A stretch of 64,000 bases of DNA from Hyphomicrobiales bacterium (GCA_900466945.1 UBNV01000011.1:1-64000); one strand, 5' to 3'; positions 9,579 to 19,495 are shown, counted from the stretch's first letter. Notes: generated from the letters alone by a model not told the origin. Made by a program: numbers and translations.

Positions 9579-10576
9579 AGTGTCCCCATCGCTGAAGCGC
9601 GCGGTGTGCGCAGTTACAGCCGGCTACTTTAGTCGCGTTTCTGACGAAAGCCCATGAAGTAATTGCCAGTCTACCAAATGCCAACTCGAGCCGTCGAACC
9701 TCATGTTCAACGGCCTTTACCGTGACCCGTGCCCTGTCTGCAGCCTCGACGTCGAAGCCGGTCGAGCGCATTGTCGACCGCGACGGAGGGGCGGTCGCCA
9801 TATATGCCGGGACGGCGCTTGGAACCGATCGCAGTAGAGATAACCATCAAGCGGACGGCGGCTTCCTTGGCCGAAATTCGACAATGAAAAGCTGGATAAA
9901 ACAGAAGATATACTTCACAATTAAGAATTATACGTAAAAATAATAACTCCTGCCAGACATATTATTCTAAAATTCTTCATTTCGGACGCCACAAATATCG
10001 CCCTAAAGCATATCCGGGTCGTGATTATAGGCGTTCGGCATACCAGTGGTGAGAAACCAACGTTCAAACTTTACTTGATCACTCCCGATACCCAGGCACG
10101 CAGTGTCACCGAAGAGCCCTCCGTTGTCCTCATCGGTTAGGGCGCGGACAGCAAGATACGGGTCACGAATGTGCACGGGGTGCGACGCATCAGATGCCGT
10201 GGCATGCGTCAATCGATCCACGCATTAAAATTACTATTTAGATTCAGGATGATAATGGTGCGCGGCTATAGTCGCCGCAGAGATCCCCCGCTTCATGCTC
10301 CATGAGCCGTCTCTCGCTATCAGCCGGAAAGTGTGACGTCGCGACCTCATCGAAGGTCTGCCGGACTAATACCATCGTTGCCCCCCCGGACACCTAAGTT
10401 CGATATCGGCCCGGAGCCGCATCTGCAATTCTACGGGTGCCGATGAATGACCAAGCAAGTGAAGCAAAGGTTCAAACATAGCACTTAGCGTCCGACGAAG
10501 TATCGCCGGAAATATCCAACCCAACGCTGACGAGGCAGAGCCTTCACGATCAGCAATACACAGAAGGATTACCACC
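9579..10576. other. About 1 kb intergenic region, AT-rich core
   Basis: No convincing gene. Short frames here (for example 72 codons at 10003-10221 on the minus strand) resemble no known protein. Bases about 9885-9975 are markedly A/T-rich compared with the surroundings. The last 300 bases should hold the promoter of the small secreted-protein genes, but I cannot define it. Confidence 0.4.
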
Positions 10577-10825
10577 ATGAAGTCCCTCATCACCGCAGCC
10601 CTGCTGTCCCTCGTTACCGGCTCGGCCGCCTTCGCATCCGTCCAGCCGATCCCGGGCTCGATCACGTATGACAACGCCGAGGTCATGCTCGAAAAGGCCC
10701 CTGCCGGTTCGACCTTCTTCCACACCTTCGCAAACGGTGACGGCCGCGACGTCCGCGAGATCTACAAGGTCAACGCCGACAAGTCGGTGTCTCTCGTCAA
10801 CCGCACCATCTCCAACGCCTCGTAG
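10577..10825 (+). CDS. Small secreted protein, tandem copy 1
   Basis: 82 residues starting MKSLITAALLSLVTGSAAFAS, a classic Sec signal peptide with probable cleavage after AFA (about residue 20). The mature part is about 62 residues and has no Cys. It contains PIPGSITY, LEKAPAGSTFFHTF, GDGRDVREIYKVNADKS and ends NRTISNAS. The GDGRDV...Y.VNADKS pattern suggests a beta hairpin but matches no family I know. An AGAAGGATT sequence lies about 6 bases before the ATG. An almost identical gene follows after 106 bases. Probable location is the periplasm or outside the cell; function unknown. Confidence 0.85.
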   Translation: MKSLITAALLSLVTGSAAFASVQPIPGSITYDNAEVMLEKAPAGSTFFHTFANGDGRDVREIYKVNADKSVSLVNRTISNAS

Positions 10826-10931
10826 CCTCACCACGTCCCAACAATCGCGCCTCCCAAGACGCAAACCCAGACGGCTGGCCGGGCCAGAGTGCCCGCGCCG
10901 CCGCCGCAAAACGCACAAAGGAACCAAGACC

Positions 10932-11180
10932 ATGAAGACTATCATCTCCGCAGCTCTCCTCGCCATCGCTACCGGCTCGGCTGCCTTCGCATCCGTCCAG
11001 CCAATCCCGGGCTCGATCACTTACGAAAACAGCAATGCCATGCTGGAAAAGGCACCTGCCGGTTCGACCTTCTTCCACACCTTTGCCAAAGGTGACGGCC
11101 GCGACGTTCGCGAAGTTTACAAGGTGAACGCCGACAAGTCGGTGACCCTGGTCAATCGCACCGTGTCGAACGCCTCCTGA
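10932..11180 (+). CDS. Small secreted protein, tandem copy 2
   Basis: 82 residues, the same length as copy 1 and differing at only about a dozen positions: conservative changes in the signal peptide and a few such as EVM/NAM, N/K and I/V in the mature part. The mature motifs PIPGSITY, KAPAGSTFFHTF, GDGRDVRE and KVNADKS are unchanged. The 355-base spacing of the two ATGs marks a tandem duplication that includes the spacer. Substitutions fall largely at synonymous or conservative sites, which argues that both copies are selected. A GAACCAAGACC spacer precedes ATG 10932. A larger upstream frame in the same phase overlaps copy 1 and is not credible as the start. Confidence 0.85.
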   Translation: MKTIISAALLAIATGSAAFASVQPIPGSITYENSNAMLEKAPAGSTFFHTFAKGDGRDVREVYKVNADKSVTLVNRTVSNAS

Positions 11181-11210
11181 TCGAGAGCCGCGCGACATCA
11201 AACAGGCGGT

Positions 11211-11233
11211 TGGCTGGGCCCTGAGCCCAGCCA
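11211..11233 (+). terminator. Stem-loop after tandem copy 2
   Basis: A perfect 9-bp stem TGGCTGGGC / GCCCAGCCA with a 5-base loop, 30 bases after the stop of copy 2. It lacks a T run, so it could be a transcript-stabilising or attenuating hairpin rather than a full terminator. Confidence 0.45.
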
Positions 11234-11260
11234 CCACCTTCCAGAAAAGGATTCCCTGAC

Positions 11261-11482
11261 ATGAAGATCGTGATCATCACTGCCGCGGTGGCTGTCAGCT
11301 TAGCGTTCACCGCTTATGCAAGTCTCCCGCCCGCCTCGGGGTCACCCGACTGGGAGGAAATTGAAATGAATCTTGGCCCGTCGCCCGAGAATGAGGGATC
11401 TGTTTGCCAGTCGACCATCCCGAGCAGCGACGGGATAGCGCATCTTCTGGCCAAGTTCTCCGGCATTACAATCGTGAGATAA
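11261..11482 (+). CDS. Small secreted protein, diverged third member of the array
   Basis: 73 residues starting MKIVIITAAVAVSLAFTAYAS, a probable signal peptide. The next stretch (LPPASGSPDWEEIEMNL) lines up loosely with VQPIPGSITYDNAEVML of the two upstream paralogues: shared Ala-Ser, Pro, Gly-Ser, Glu and Leu positions. The remainder (one Cys, then a hydrophobic tail) does not match. It sits 80 bases after copy 2 with AAAAGGA before the ATG. I read it as an older, decaying or re-purposed third copy. It may be a pseudogene. Confidence 0.55.
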   Translation: MKIVIITAAVAVSLAFTAYASLPPASGSPDWEEIEMNLGPSPENEGSVCQSTIPSSDGIAHLLAKFSGITIVR

Positions 11483-11549
11483 GGCCTGCTGCTCGCGTTA
11501 AGCGATTGGTCACGGCGGTGCAGAGACGGGTTCTGAGCCGGCCGAGGTC

Positions 11550-14492
11550 TCACGTCGCCTTAGGCAGAAAGAAGGAAAACCGGGCGCCGCCACAGGCACT
11601 CTCGTTGTCCGCGAGCATGCGCCCTCCATGAGCCTCTATGATAGAACGGGAAATTGGCAGTCCCATCCCCATCCCACCGTCCTTGGTGGTAAAGAAGCTT
11701 TGGAAGATGCGGCCAAACGCTTCCCGAGGCAAACCGGGACCCGAATCTTCGACCGAGCATCGAACCTGCGCGCCGTCGTCAAGTGTTCGCACCAACAACT
11801 CGCGCCGTTTAGAGGTCGATGCTGAGATCGCCTGAACCGCATTCACGGCCAAATTGACGACCACCTGTTGAAGCTGAATTCGATCGACCTTTACCAGCAT
11901 GGCGCTGGCAGGAGGGAGATGAGTGACTTTAATATTGTGTAGTCGGAACTCATGGCCAAGAAACTGCACGGCTTCGGCAACGAGGTCATCAAGCGATACA
12001 ACCTCCTCGTCCTGCTTTCGGTGTGTCGCCATGTTGCGCACGCGCGCGATGACGCCTGCTGCACGCTGGGCATCCGCTACGATCCGCGTGACAATGTCCC
12101 GAACCTCAGAAAGCTCCGGCTCCGGGCGATTGAGCCAACGTAATCCGGCCTCTCCATAGGTCGTGATGGCGGCAAGAGGCTGATTGACCTCGTGAGCAAT
12201 GGAAGCAGTCAGCTCGCCGAGCATCGAAATCCGCGCAGCATGGGCATATTCCGCCTCGATTTGCCTTAATCGGCGCTCGGCATTTTTCTTCTCCGTTGTA
12301 TCGACGAAGGCATTAATCGTGACGCCGTGTTTGGATAGGGCGGGCGGAAAGGTCACCGTGAGCGTTCCCTCGCGGATGCGCCCATCGAAGGTGGTGAGGG
12401 TCACCTCTTCCTCGAATGCTGTGAGCTCGAAGTAGCGGTTTTGCAGAAGGCGTGCATAGACCTCGGGATGGTTACGCCATAAGGGCGTGATGGGACCCCG
12501 CAGATCCCCGGGCTTGGGCGCACCCAGGACCTTCAACGCGGCATCGTTGGCCTGCTCGATGACCGTGTGCTCCATCGCGGTCCAGATAAACTCGGGGTTT
12601 TCGAGCATATGCGCTTTCAGGTCGTCGACCCCTTCACTCCTCAAGTCCTTGAGATGTTCCAGAAGGCCAGTAGAGTTGACCTGCATGACGGGCACCGGCA
12701 AATGCTGGAAAAGGTCGCGGAAGCGTTGCTCACTCTGTTCAAGTTGACTGAAGGCATTTACGCGTTCGCTGATATCCGTAACCGCGGCAAGCCCGCGCCG
12801 CCGGTCATCTGTCGAAAACCACAAGGTGAACTGCGCGTCGAAATCAACGCCGTCGAGACGCCTCAATCGCGTTTCAATCGTTACGCTCGCCTCGTCCGTC
12901 AGAACCGTCAAGACTGCGCCGGCACCATCCACCCATCGGTCCGGCGACCAGAATTGATCAAGCGTTCCCAGCAGTTCTGACTTTTCCGCTCCGCCGAACA
13001 GGATCAAGGTCTGATCGTTCACATCGACGATCCTTGCCGCTTTCAGGATCGTTGCAACACAGTCGGGATGGATATTGAGATGGTCGGCAAAAGTGCCATC
13101 AGTGCCCGCACGCGATGCCTCCAGCAGATCATTGATCGTCGTCAGATCAAGTTCCCAGAAAGAGACCGTCATGGCCTGAAACAGATCCTGATAGCGCCGC
13201 TCGCTTCGTCTCAGGGCCTGCTCCGCACGCTTCCGGTCTGAAATGTCCATGAATGCAACGAGGCTTTTGTTCGGCAGGCTGCTGTGACGAGATGCAGCGT
13301 ACAAGAGGTCGACAACGCTACCATCGAGCCGTTGTAGACGAGCCTCCTGCTGAAAAAAGTCCTCGCCTCGGAAACGTGCCTCCAGCGACCTCCTTAGTGT
13401 CTCGCGCCCGGTATCGTGAAAGTAGTGAGTGATAGGGCCGCGCATTTGCTCAGCGGAGGCGGCACCGAAAAGATCGACATTGGTCTGGTTGACCTGCTCG
13501 ATCTGCATGACTTCCATAGCCTTGTCCATGAATTCGGGATGTTCGTCGATATAGGTTGACAGATCATCCACCCCTTGACGGCGAAGCTGCGTGAACATCT
13601 CAACGAGCCCGCTGGCGTCGACCTGCGTCAGAGCAATCGGCATGTACTCGATCAGGTTCCTGTATCGAAGCTCGCTCGCTTCGAGCGTTTCATAGGCCTC
13701 ACGCGCCGCCGAGACGTCCTTGGCGGCAAGCAGCACCCTGACATCGTCTGTGGCTGCAGAGGCCCGCATCACCGTGATCTCTGCCTCATACGTCGTGCCA
13801 TTCTCGTGCAGCAACTTGCAGGCAACATGCGCCGGGACACCGTCGAGCAGCACTCCAACGATGCCATCGATGAACGCCTGAACGCTTTCTTCAGGCAATA
13901 GGCTGGACAGTGCGCAGACGGCCGGCTCGCCGCAATTGGTTGACCTCTGTTCTGGCGCAACTGGGATTGTTTCGACGGTGACGCAGGACATCATTTGGCG
14001 AACGAGATCCGGCTCCCCATGCAAATGTCCCCTAACATCCTCAACCTTCTGACGAAGCGAAGCGAGTGCCGGAAGGACTTCCGCAACATTGACGTTGAAC
14101 ACCGTCAGGCCTGCAGCGTCGAGAAGACGCGCAAGATCATCTGATCGATCAGCCTCTTTAACCACGGTGATCGGCCTGGACGTTTCGATGATAGCGACAG
14201 GTTCGCCTTGGCCGTCGCGCAGAAACTTCGATTTTACTGAAACGGTCAGTGCGTCAAAGCCACCCTTAACCACTCGAATTGCATGGCCCTTGAACTCTGC
14301 ATTCGTTTCGCGGCGTTGAGCCTCAGGTTCGAACAGTTCGTCGATGGACCTGCCGATCGCCCGCTCGCGTGGGATGCGATAGGCTTCTTCGGCCGCCCGG
14401 TTCCAGCTTTGAACCCGTCCTTCAAGATCGCGAACAATCACACAGTCGTCAAAAAGGTCGAAGACATTGCTGTCATCTGGCATCGCAGTCAT
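11550..14492 (-). CDS. Multi-PAS sensor histidine kinase (paralogue 1)
   Basis: About 980 residues from ATG 14492 (AAGAG upstream); frames from 14579 add an unconvincing Cys-rich N-terminus. Order: a classical PAS domain (FDLFDDCVIVRDLEGRV), a helical linker, then several PAS-like modules beginning YRNLIEYMPIAL, YQDLFQAMTVSF and FRDLFQHLPVPV, and a FixL/DctB-type transmitter. The phospho-acceptor motif is ASIAHEVNQPL (His about 767). The ATPase domain shows NLAVNAVQAI (N box), DSGPGLP (G1) and GMGMGLPIS (G2). No membrane helices are visible, so the sensor is probably cytoplasmic. It is about 60% alike the kinase at 15835-18480 but has an extra first PAS domain. The likely partner is the receiver-only regulator between them. 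Confidence 0.9.
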   Translation of the reverse strand: MTAMPDDSNVFDLFDDCVIVRDLEGRVQSWNRAAEEAYRIPRERAIGRSIDELFEPEAQRRETNAEFKGHAIRVVKGGFDALTVSVKSKFLRDGQGEPVAIIETSRPITVVKEADRSDDLARLLDAAGLTVFNVNVAEVLPALASLRQKVEDVRGHLHGEPDLVRQMMSCVTVETIPVAPEQRSTNCGEPAVCALSSLLPEESVQAFIDGIVGVLLDGVPAHVACKLLHENGTTYEAEITVMRASAATDDVRVLLAAKDVSAAREAYETLEASELRYRNLIEYMPIALTQVDASGLVEMFTQLRRQGVDDLSTYIDEHPEFMDKAMEVMQIEQVNQTNVDLFGAASAEQMRGPITHYFHDTGRETLRRSLEARFRGEDFFQQEARLQRLDGSVVDLLYAASRHSSLPNKSLVAFMDISDRKRAEQALRRSERRYQDLFQAMTVSFWELDLTTINDLLEASRAGTDGTFADHLNIHPDCVATILKAARIVDVNDQTLILFGGAEKSELLGTLDQFWSPDRWVDGAGAVLTVLTDEASVTIETRLRRLDGVDFDAQFTLWFSTDDRRRGLAAVTDISERVNAFSQLEQSEQRFRDLFQHLPVPVMQVNSTGLLEHLKDLRSEGVDDLKAHMLENPEFIWTAMEHTVIEQANDAALKVLGAPKPGDLRGPITPLWRNHPEVYARLLQNRYFELTAFEEEVTLTTFDGRIREGTLTVTFPPALSKHGVTINAFVDTTEKKNAERRLRQIEAEYAHAARISMLGELTASIAHEVNQPLAAITTYGEAGLRWLNRPEPELSEVRDIVTRIVADAQRAAGVIARVRNMATHRKQDEEVVSLDDLVAEAVQFLGHEFRLHNIKVTHLPPASAMLVKVDRIQLQQVVVNLAVNAVQAISASTSKRRELLVRTLDDGAQVRCSVEDSGPGLPREAFGRIFQSFFTTKDGGMGMGLPISRSIIEAHGGRMLADNESACGGARFSFFLPKAT

Positions 14493-15260
14493 CTGGCAAC
14501 TCTTTTGCTTGCAACGAATCGTTCGCATCCCGGAGAAAATACATATGGCACCGGCGCCGCAACCTATACCGGAGCGCATTCAATTCATCCCCGAAACGCC
14601 TTAGCTTCGCCACCCACAGTCTGGGTTCTCGACCGATTGCGACTTTATGAGCAGCGGAGAGGCGGGATGCATTTTTGCACCGGTGGACGCTTCAGGTGTT
14701 GGAGGTCAAGGTTGTTGGGGGGACTAACACCGAAACGCTTTCAAAAATTAAGTTTTTTGGCATGACCTGCGCAACAGACAAAGCGTGAGGACCAGTCGCC
14801 AAGTGAGCAAAATATAACATTATCGATGATGATGAATCTGTGCGGCTCCCACTCGACCACTTGTTTCGGCATTTTGACAAGACCCATCTCGCGAAGCCAG
14901 ATTTGCTCGCGGTCAAATCGGCCCGATACGGAGGCGTTCCTTGATCGGATATTCGACTTCATGGCACAATCGGCCCGGACTCTCAGGAGCGGTTGAACGA
15001 GGCGGACATTCATGTCGCGATCGTATTCATGACTTGACACGGGGACTGGCGAGCACGGCATCAGCGAAGTCACTGTCAAGATTCACGGTGGCTCGGCAAT
15101 AGAGAAAATGGGCGCGCGCGCGCTACCCGACCTTGCCGCATGGTGGACGTGCTCAGACAGCGTGCAATAAAGGACGCGAATAACACTACCGTATGATGTT
15201 AGTAATGGCTGAAGTGTGCGATTAAGGGTCGGATGTTTCCATGCCGAAAAGGCCGAATTT
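14493..15260. other. Divergent intergenic region between kinase 1 and the receiver gene
   Basis: About 770 bases with no recognisable gene. Promoters for both divergent genes should lie here. The only notable feature is a (GC)6 run at 15112-15123. A 112-codon minus-strand frame (14741-15079) matches nothing I know. Confidence 0.4.
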
Positions 15261-15647
15261 ATGCCCCCGCCCAGGAATTTGCATATCGCAGTTATCGACG
15301 ACGATGACTCCTTCCGTGCTGCGACGGAATTGCTGGTCAGGTCGCTGGGTTTCGATGTTGCCGGCTACGAGTCGGCTCATTCGTTTCTCGACAGGCGGCC
15401 GGATCGGAATGCGGATTGCATCATATCTGACATCAATATGCCGGGCATGACTGGAATTGAGCTGAAACAGCGGTTGAACGAAGAGGGCAATGAAGTCCCC
15501 GTCATTTTCGTTTCGGCACAAACGGATGCAACCTTGCCCCATCGCGTCAGGGAGTGCGGCGGGCTAGCCCTTCTGCAGAAGCCGTTTCATGGCCAGAACC
15601 TGATCGACGCTATAAACCACGCCATCGGAAACCACCCGCTGACTTGA
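15261..15647 (+). CDS. Receiver-only response regulator (FixJ-type receiver)
   Basis: 128 residues from ATG 15261; a GTG at 15216 in frame adds 15 unlikely residues. A single CheY-like receiver: acidic pair VIDDDDS, phospho-Asp in CIISDINMPG, the switch Ser/Thr in FVSAQ and the conserved Lys in LLQKPFHG. There is no output domain. The sequence style (SLGFDVAGYESAHSFL) is that of FixJ/NodW receivers. It lies between two paralogous multi-PAS kinases on the opposite strand and is the natural phosphorylation partner of one or both. It may act by protein contact, as a shuttle or as a phosphate sink. Confidence 0.9.
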   Translation: MPPPRNLHIAVIDDDDSFRAATELLVRSLGFDVAGYESAHSFLDRRPDRNADCIISDINMPGMTGIELKQRLNEEGNEVPVIFVSAQTDATLPHRVRECGGLALLQKPFHGQNLIDAINHAIGNHPLT

Positions 15648-15834
15648 CGTGCATCTGTAGGCCTTTGGGGGCGCCTTGCATGACTTCTCGATCTGATCGC
15701 ATCGAATGGCAGGATTTTTCCGATCCTGCACAACTGCCTATCGCCTGCTTTAAACCGCAGTGACATTCACGGACTTGCGAGTGTCAGTGTACGTTCGATC
15801 TCATGTCGGACGCGGCCGCACGGGGCGATACCGA

Positions 15835-18480
15835 TCAACGCGGAACAGGCGATCCTGGCAGGACGAAGGAGAACCGGGCGCCTCCATAGGAGCTGCAATT
15901 GTCAACTCTCATATCTCCACCATGAGCCTCGACAATGGAACGGGAAATTGGCAGCCCCATGCCCATCCCGCTCTCCTTGGTCGTAAAGAAGCTCTGGAAG
16001 ATGTGATCCAAAGTCTCTTCAGGTATACCAGGGCCAGAGTCCTCGATAGAGCATTGCACATGGGATCCATCCGCAGTCGTCGTCAGCAAAACCTCGCGCC
16101 GTTTGGAGTTCGACTTCGAAATAGCTTGGACCGCATTGATGACCAGATTCACGACGACCTGCTGAAGCTGGATCCGATCCACGTTCACCAAAGCCGGAAC
16201 GTTCGAGCGAATATGGCTGACCTTCACATTGTGTAGTCGGAACTCGTGGCCGAGGAACTGCACAGCGTCGGCGACCAGGTCATCCAGAGATACGGTCTCC
16301 TGGTCTTGCTCCCGGTGTGATGCCATGTTGCGAACTCGCGCTATGATCCCGGCAGCACGTTGTGCGTCCGCCACGATACGGGTCAGAATAACCCGAACTT
16401 GCGTGAGTTCCGCATCTGGACGGCTTAACCAACGCAAGCCAGCTTCGCCATAGGTCATGATGGCAGCCAGCGGCTGGTTGACCTCATGGGCAATGGAGGC
16501 AGTCAGCTCGCCAAGCATCGAGATCCGCGCGGCATGGGCGTGCTCAGCCTCGATGTGCCTCAGCCTGCGTTCAGCCTGCTTCTTTTCCGTCATATCTATG
16601 AAGGCGCTGATCGTGACCCCGATCTTGGCCATCGCCGGGGGGAAAGCAACCGTCAACGTGCCTTCCCGCACCCTCCCGTCGAAAGTTGTCAGTGAAATTT
16701 CCTCCTCATACGTCTCAAAGTTTTGGAATCGATTGTGGAGCAGGCGAGCGTAGATCTCCGGATGATTGCTGAACAACGGGGTGATGGAGCGCTTGAGTTC
16801 GTCGTGGCTTGTCGCTCCCAAGAGCTTCAGCGCCGCGTCATTGGCGCGCTCCACAAGCGTATTTTCCATCGCATTCCAAAGAAATTCAGGCGTCTCCACG
16901 AGATATGCATTCAGATCTTGAACGCCTTGATCCTTAAGGTCTTGGAGAACCTCCAGAAGCGTGGCTGATTTGATCTGAAGGACAGGAAGAGGCAAATGCT
17001 GGAAGAGATCGCGAAAACGTTGCTCGCTTTGCTCGAGTTCGTTGAAGGCATTCACTCGCTCAGTGATGTCCGTTACCGCCGCAAGACCGCGACGGCGATC
17101 GTCCGCTGAAAACCAGAGCGTGAACTGTGCATCGAATTCGGTACCATCGAGGCGCCTCAGGCGCGTTTCAATTGTCAGGCTGGCCCCATTGATCATCACA
17201 TCGAGAACTGCAGAGGCACCGTCGACCCATCGGTCGGGGGACCAAAACTGGTCAAGAGTACCCAGCAAGTCGGCTTTCTCAGATCCACCGAACAGAGCCA
17301 AGGTTTGCCCATTCACGTCGACGATTCGCGCTGCTCTGAGAATCGTCACAACACACTCAGGATAAATCTTGAGATATGTCGCGAAGTCACGGTCAGTGCC
17401 GGGTAACTGCTGGTCCAGAAGACCGGCAATCACCGACAGATCAAGCTCCCAGAACGAGACCGTCATTGCCTGGAAGAGATCTTGGTAACGGCGTTCGCTG
17501 TGCCGGAGAGCGAGCTCCGCCTTCTGGCGTTCGGTGACATCTATGAAGCTGCAAACGGCCGTATCCTGCAGGTAGCCATGCCTCGCCGTGGCGAATAAGA
17601 CTTGCACCATGCCACCATCGAGACGCCTTAGCGCCACCTCGGACTCGAAGAATTCCTCACCCCGATAACGCGCCTCGAAAGATTTTCTCAAGACCGGCAG
17701 CCCCAGATCCCAATAGGGGGTGAGGTTACCAAGAAGGTCTTCCTCCCGGTCAGCCCCCATCATACGAACAAGTGTCGGATTGGCCTGGACAACGCGCATC
17801 GCCCTCAATCCCGCCTCCAGGAACTCGGGATGTTCGTCTAGGTAAGGTGACAGGTCGGTCAAACCCTGCTTGCGAACCTCCCGAAACATGTCCGCAAGCC
17901 CGCTGGCGTCAATCTCAGCCAGGGCGATTGGCATGTGGTCGAAGACGTGCTTGTAGCGAAGTTCGCTGGATTTGAGATCCTCAAGTGCTTTTCGCTCTGC
18001 AGAAACGTCCCGAATTGCCATAGTCAAGCGCACGACATCACTGGAAGCGGTTGCCCGAATGGTCGTTATCTCGGCATCGAAAGTCTCGCCATTCTCACGC
18101 AACAACTGGCAGGCGACGCGCGTCGACTTTTCCCCGAGCATCACCGCCACGACACCATCAAGAAAGCCATGTCGGCTTTCCTCAGGCCAGATGCTACTCA
18201 GGACGCCTGTGGCATGCTCGCAATACGCATGAGGCGGCTCCGCTGCAGGTCCGACCTCCGTCCGGAACGCAATGGAGCCCACTAATTGGCAGAGTATATC
18301 CGGTCGGAGGCGCAGCCGATCCAAAAGGCCCGCCCCGCGATTTTCCAGCCGAGATAGCGTTTGAAGAGCCTCGGTGGCATCGAGACTCAGAATTTCCATT
18401 CCCGTCGCAGCCAGCAGACGCGTCAGGTCGGCCAAGGGATCAAGCTTTTCTGCCAGGCTCATGGTCATCGAGAAACTCAT
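15835..18480 (-). CDS. Multi-PAS sensor histidine kinase (paralogue 2)
   Basis: 881 residues from ATG 18480. It parallels kinase 1 from its linker onwards: 'LADLTRLLAATGMEILSL', a module with LRENGETFDAEITTIRA, then PAS-like modules starting YKHVFDHMPIAL, YQDLFQAMTVSF and FRDLFQHLPLPV. The transmitter has SIAHEVNQPL (His about 665), NLVINAVQAI, DSGPGIP and GMGMGLPIS. It lacks the classical first PAS domain of kinase 1, so their input signals probably differ while transmitters and presumably partners are shared. No signal peptide or membrane helix is visible. No good ribosome-binding site precedes the start; ATG 18468 is an alternative. Confidence 0.9.
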   Translation of the reverse strand: MSFSMTMSLAEKLDPLADLTRLLAATGMEILSLDATEALQTLSRLENRGAGLLDRLRLRPDILCQLVGSIAFRTEVGPAAEPPHAYCEHATGVLSSIWPEESRHGFLDGVVAVMLGEKSTRVACQLLRENGETFDAEITTIRATASSDVVRLTMAIRDVSAERKALEDLKSSELRYKHVFDHMPIALAEIDASGLADMFREVRKQGLTDLSPYLDEHPEFLEAGLRAMRVVQANPTLVRMMGADREEDLLGNLTPYWDLGLPVLRKSFEARYRGEEFFESEVALRRLDGGMVQVLFATARHGYLQDTAVCSFIDVTERQKAELALRHSERRYQDLFQAMTVSFWELDLSVIAGLLDQQLPGTDRDFATYLKIYPECVVTILRAARIVDVNGQTLALFGGSEKADLLGTLDQFWSPDRWVDGASAVLDVMINGASLTIETRLRRLDGTEFDAQFTLWFSADDRRRGLAAVTDITERVNAFNELEQSEQRFRDLFQHLPLPVLQIKSATLLEVLQDLKDQGVQDLNAYLVETPEFLWNAMENTLVERANDAALKLLGATSHDELKRSITPLFSNHPEIYARLLHNRFQNFETYEEEISLTTFDGRVREGTLTVAFPPAMAKIGVTISAFIDMTEKKQAERRLRHIEAEHAHAARISMLGELTASIAHEVNQPLAAIMTYGEAGLRWLSRPDAELTQVRVILTRIVADAQRAAGIIARVRNMASHREQDQETVSLDDLVADAVQFLGHEFRLHNVKVSHIRSNVPALVNVDRIQLQQVVVNLVINAVQAISKSNSKRREVLLTTTADGSHVQCSIEDSGPGIPEETLDHIFQSFFTTKESGMGMGLPISRSIVEAHGGDMRVDNCSSYGGARFSFVLPGSPVPR

Positions 18481-19495
18481 TTGTTTTCAACCAAGGGCGG
18501 CGCCGGCGACGCAGCAAAACGCAGAATAATCGCTCCACGCTACATCGAGACGATGCGCCATTGAATTATACTGCAGTGCAATAGAGCGGATCGACTAAAA
18601 TGGTCGTCAATTCTCTGAGACGAGACGCATTAGAGATCGCGTCATAACCTCACGGATATTGAACCGCCCGATGCTTTTCCATGTAGCCGAGTCCCTTCAG
18701 CGGCGGACCGAAGAAATGAAATCGAATTGTCTTGTTTACTCAATCCTGTGCGGCCGCACTCATGGTGCCGTGCAACCTCGTCTCGGCACCCTCTCCAGCG
18801 AAACCGCCAATCGAGTGTTGTTATTTTTTGAGACTAGCGGCCTGTGGAATACCCCACAATTATCCTCAGGTATGCCTGCGTCCATCAAGGCAGATCACGT
18901 GTGAAGATCTGGTGCAATTATGCCTCCACCGAAACCTTCCGACGGGAAACATGGATGGATCGCCTGCCCGGCGACCTGGCCAAAAGATGGTGCACGGCCA
19001 TCTGGCATCGAACAGGTTCTTTGACACCTATTTGGAAGGTAAGGTCTCCTCCTGTTTAAGCAGCAAGGCACGCGTTCTAAGAACCAATGTCTCTCCGCAC
19101 CTTCGCGGCACCTGCGCGCTTTGAAATATCCGCGCTGAAAGCCGGTAAAACTCGTTTGCTTTACCCAGGCGCTCCTTTGCCGGCTGGGGTCAACGTGGCA
19201 ATTGTCCCTGCCGGACACACCCTCGAAAAGTTCGACCACCTACCTTCGTATGGCGCAGTTAACCGTGAGCGTGAGGAGACCGCCCCTCCGTCCGATATGA
19301 TCGGGTGCACCCGCCTTATAAATTCTTCTCATCACCGGCCCAGAGCGTGCCGGAGATACCAGAGTGCTTCTCGCCTTCCGGATCGCAGATCCACCGGGTG
19401 CTGGAGCGCAACTGGAGAACAAGGCGCACGCGTTTGCCGGAGAGGGCAACGCATTCTCGAACATCACATCAACCCACCCGTGAAGGAGATCCCAC
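18481..19495. other. About 1 kb intergenic region
   Basis: No credible gene, repeat or RNA. Frames in it are short and resemble nothing. The only clear element is the strong ribosome-binding site AAGGAG just before 19496. Confidence 0.4.

Larger units (their letters stand above)
10577..11180 (+). repeat. Tandem gene duplication of the 82-residue secreted protein
   Basis: Two head-to-tail units of about 355 bases, each holding one 249-base gene and a spacer. GC-rich hairpins (CTGGCC.GGCCAG type near 10875; 11211-11233) occur after both copies, so the downstream sequence may belong to the repeated unit too. Confidence 0.75.

Noticed and set aside
10003..10221. 72-codon minus-strand frame in the 1 kb gap
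   Set aside because: No signal peptide, motif, neighbour or clear ribosome-binding site.
14741..15079. 112-codon minus-strand frame between kinase 1 and the receiver
   Set aside because: Composition is odd, no homology recognised, and the start lacks a ribosome-binding site.
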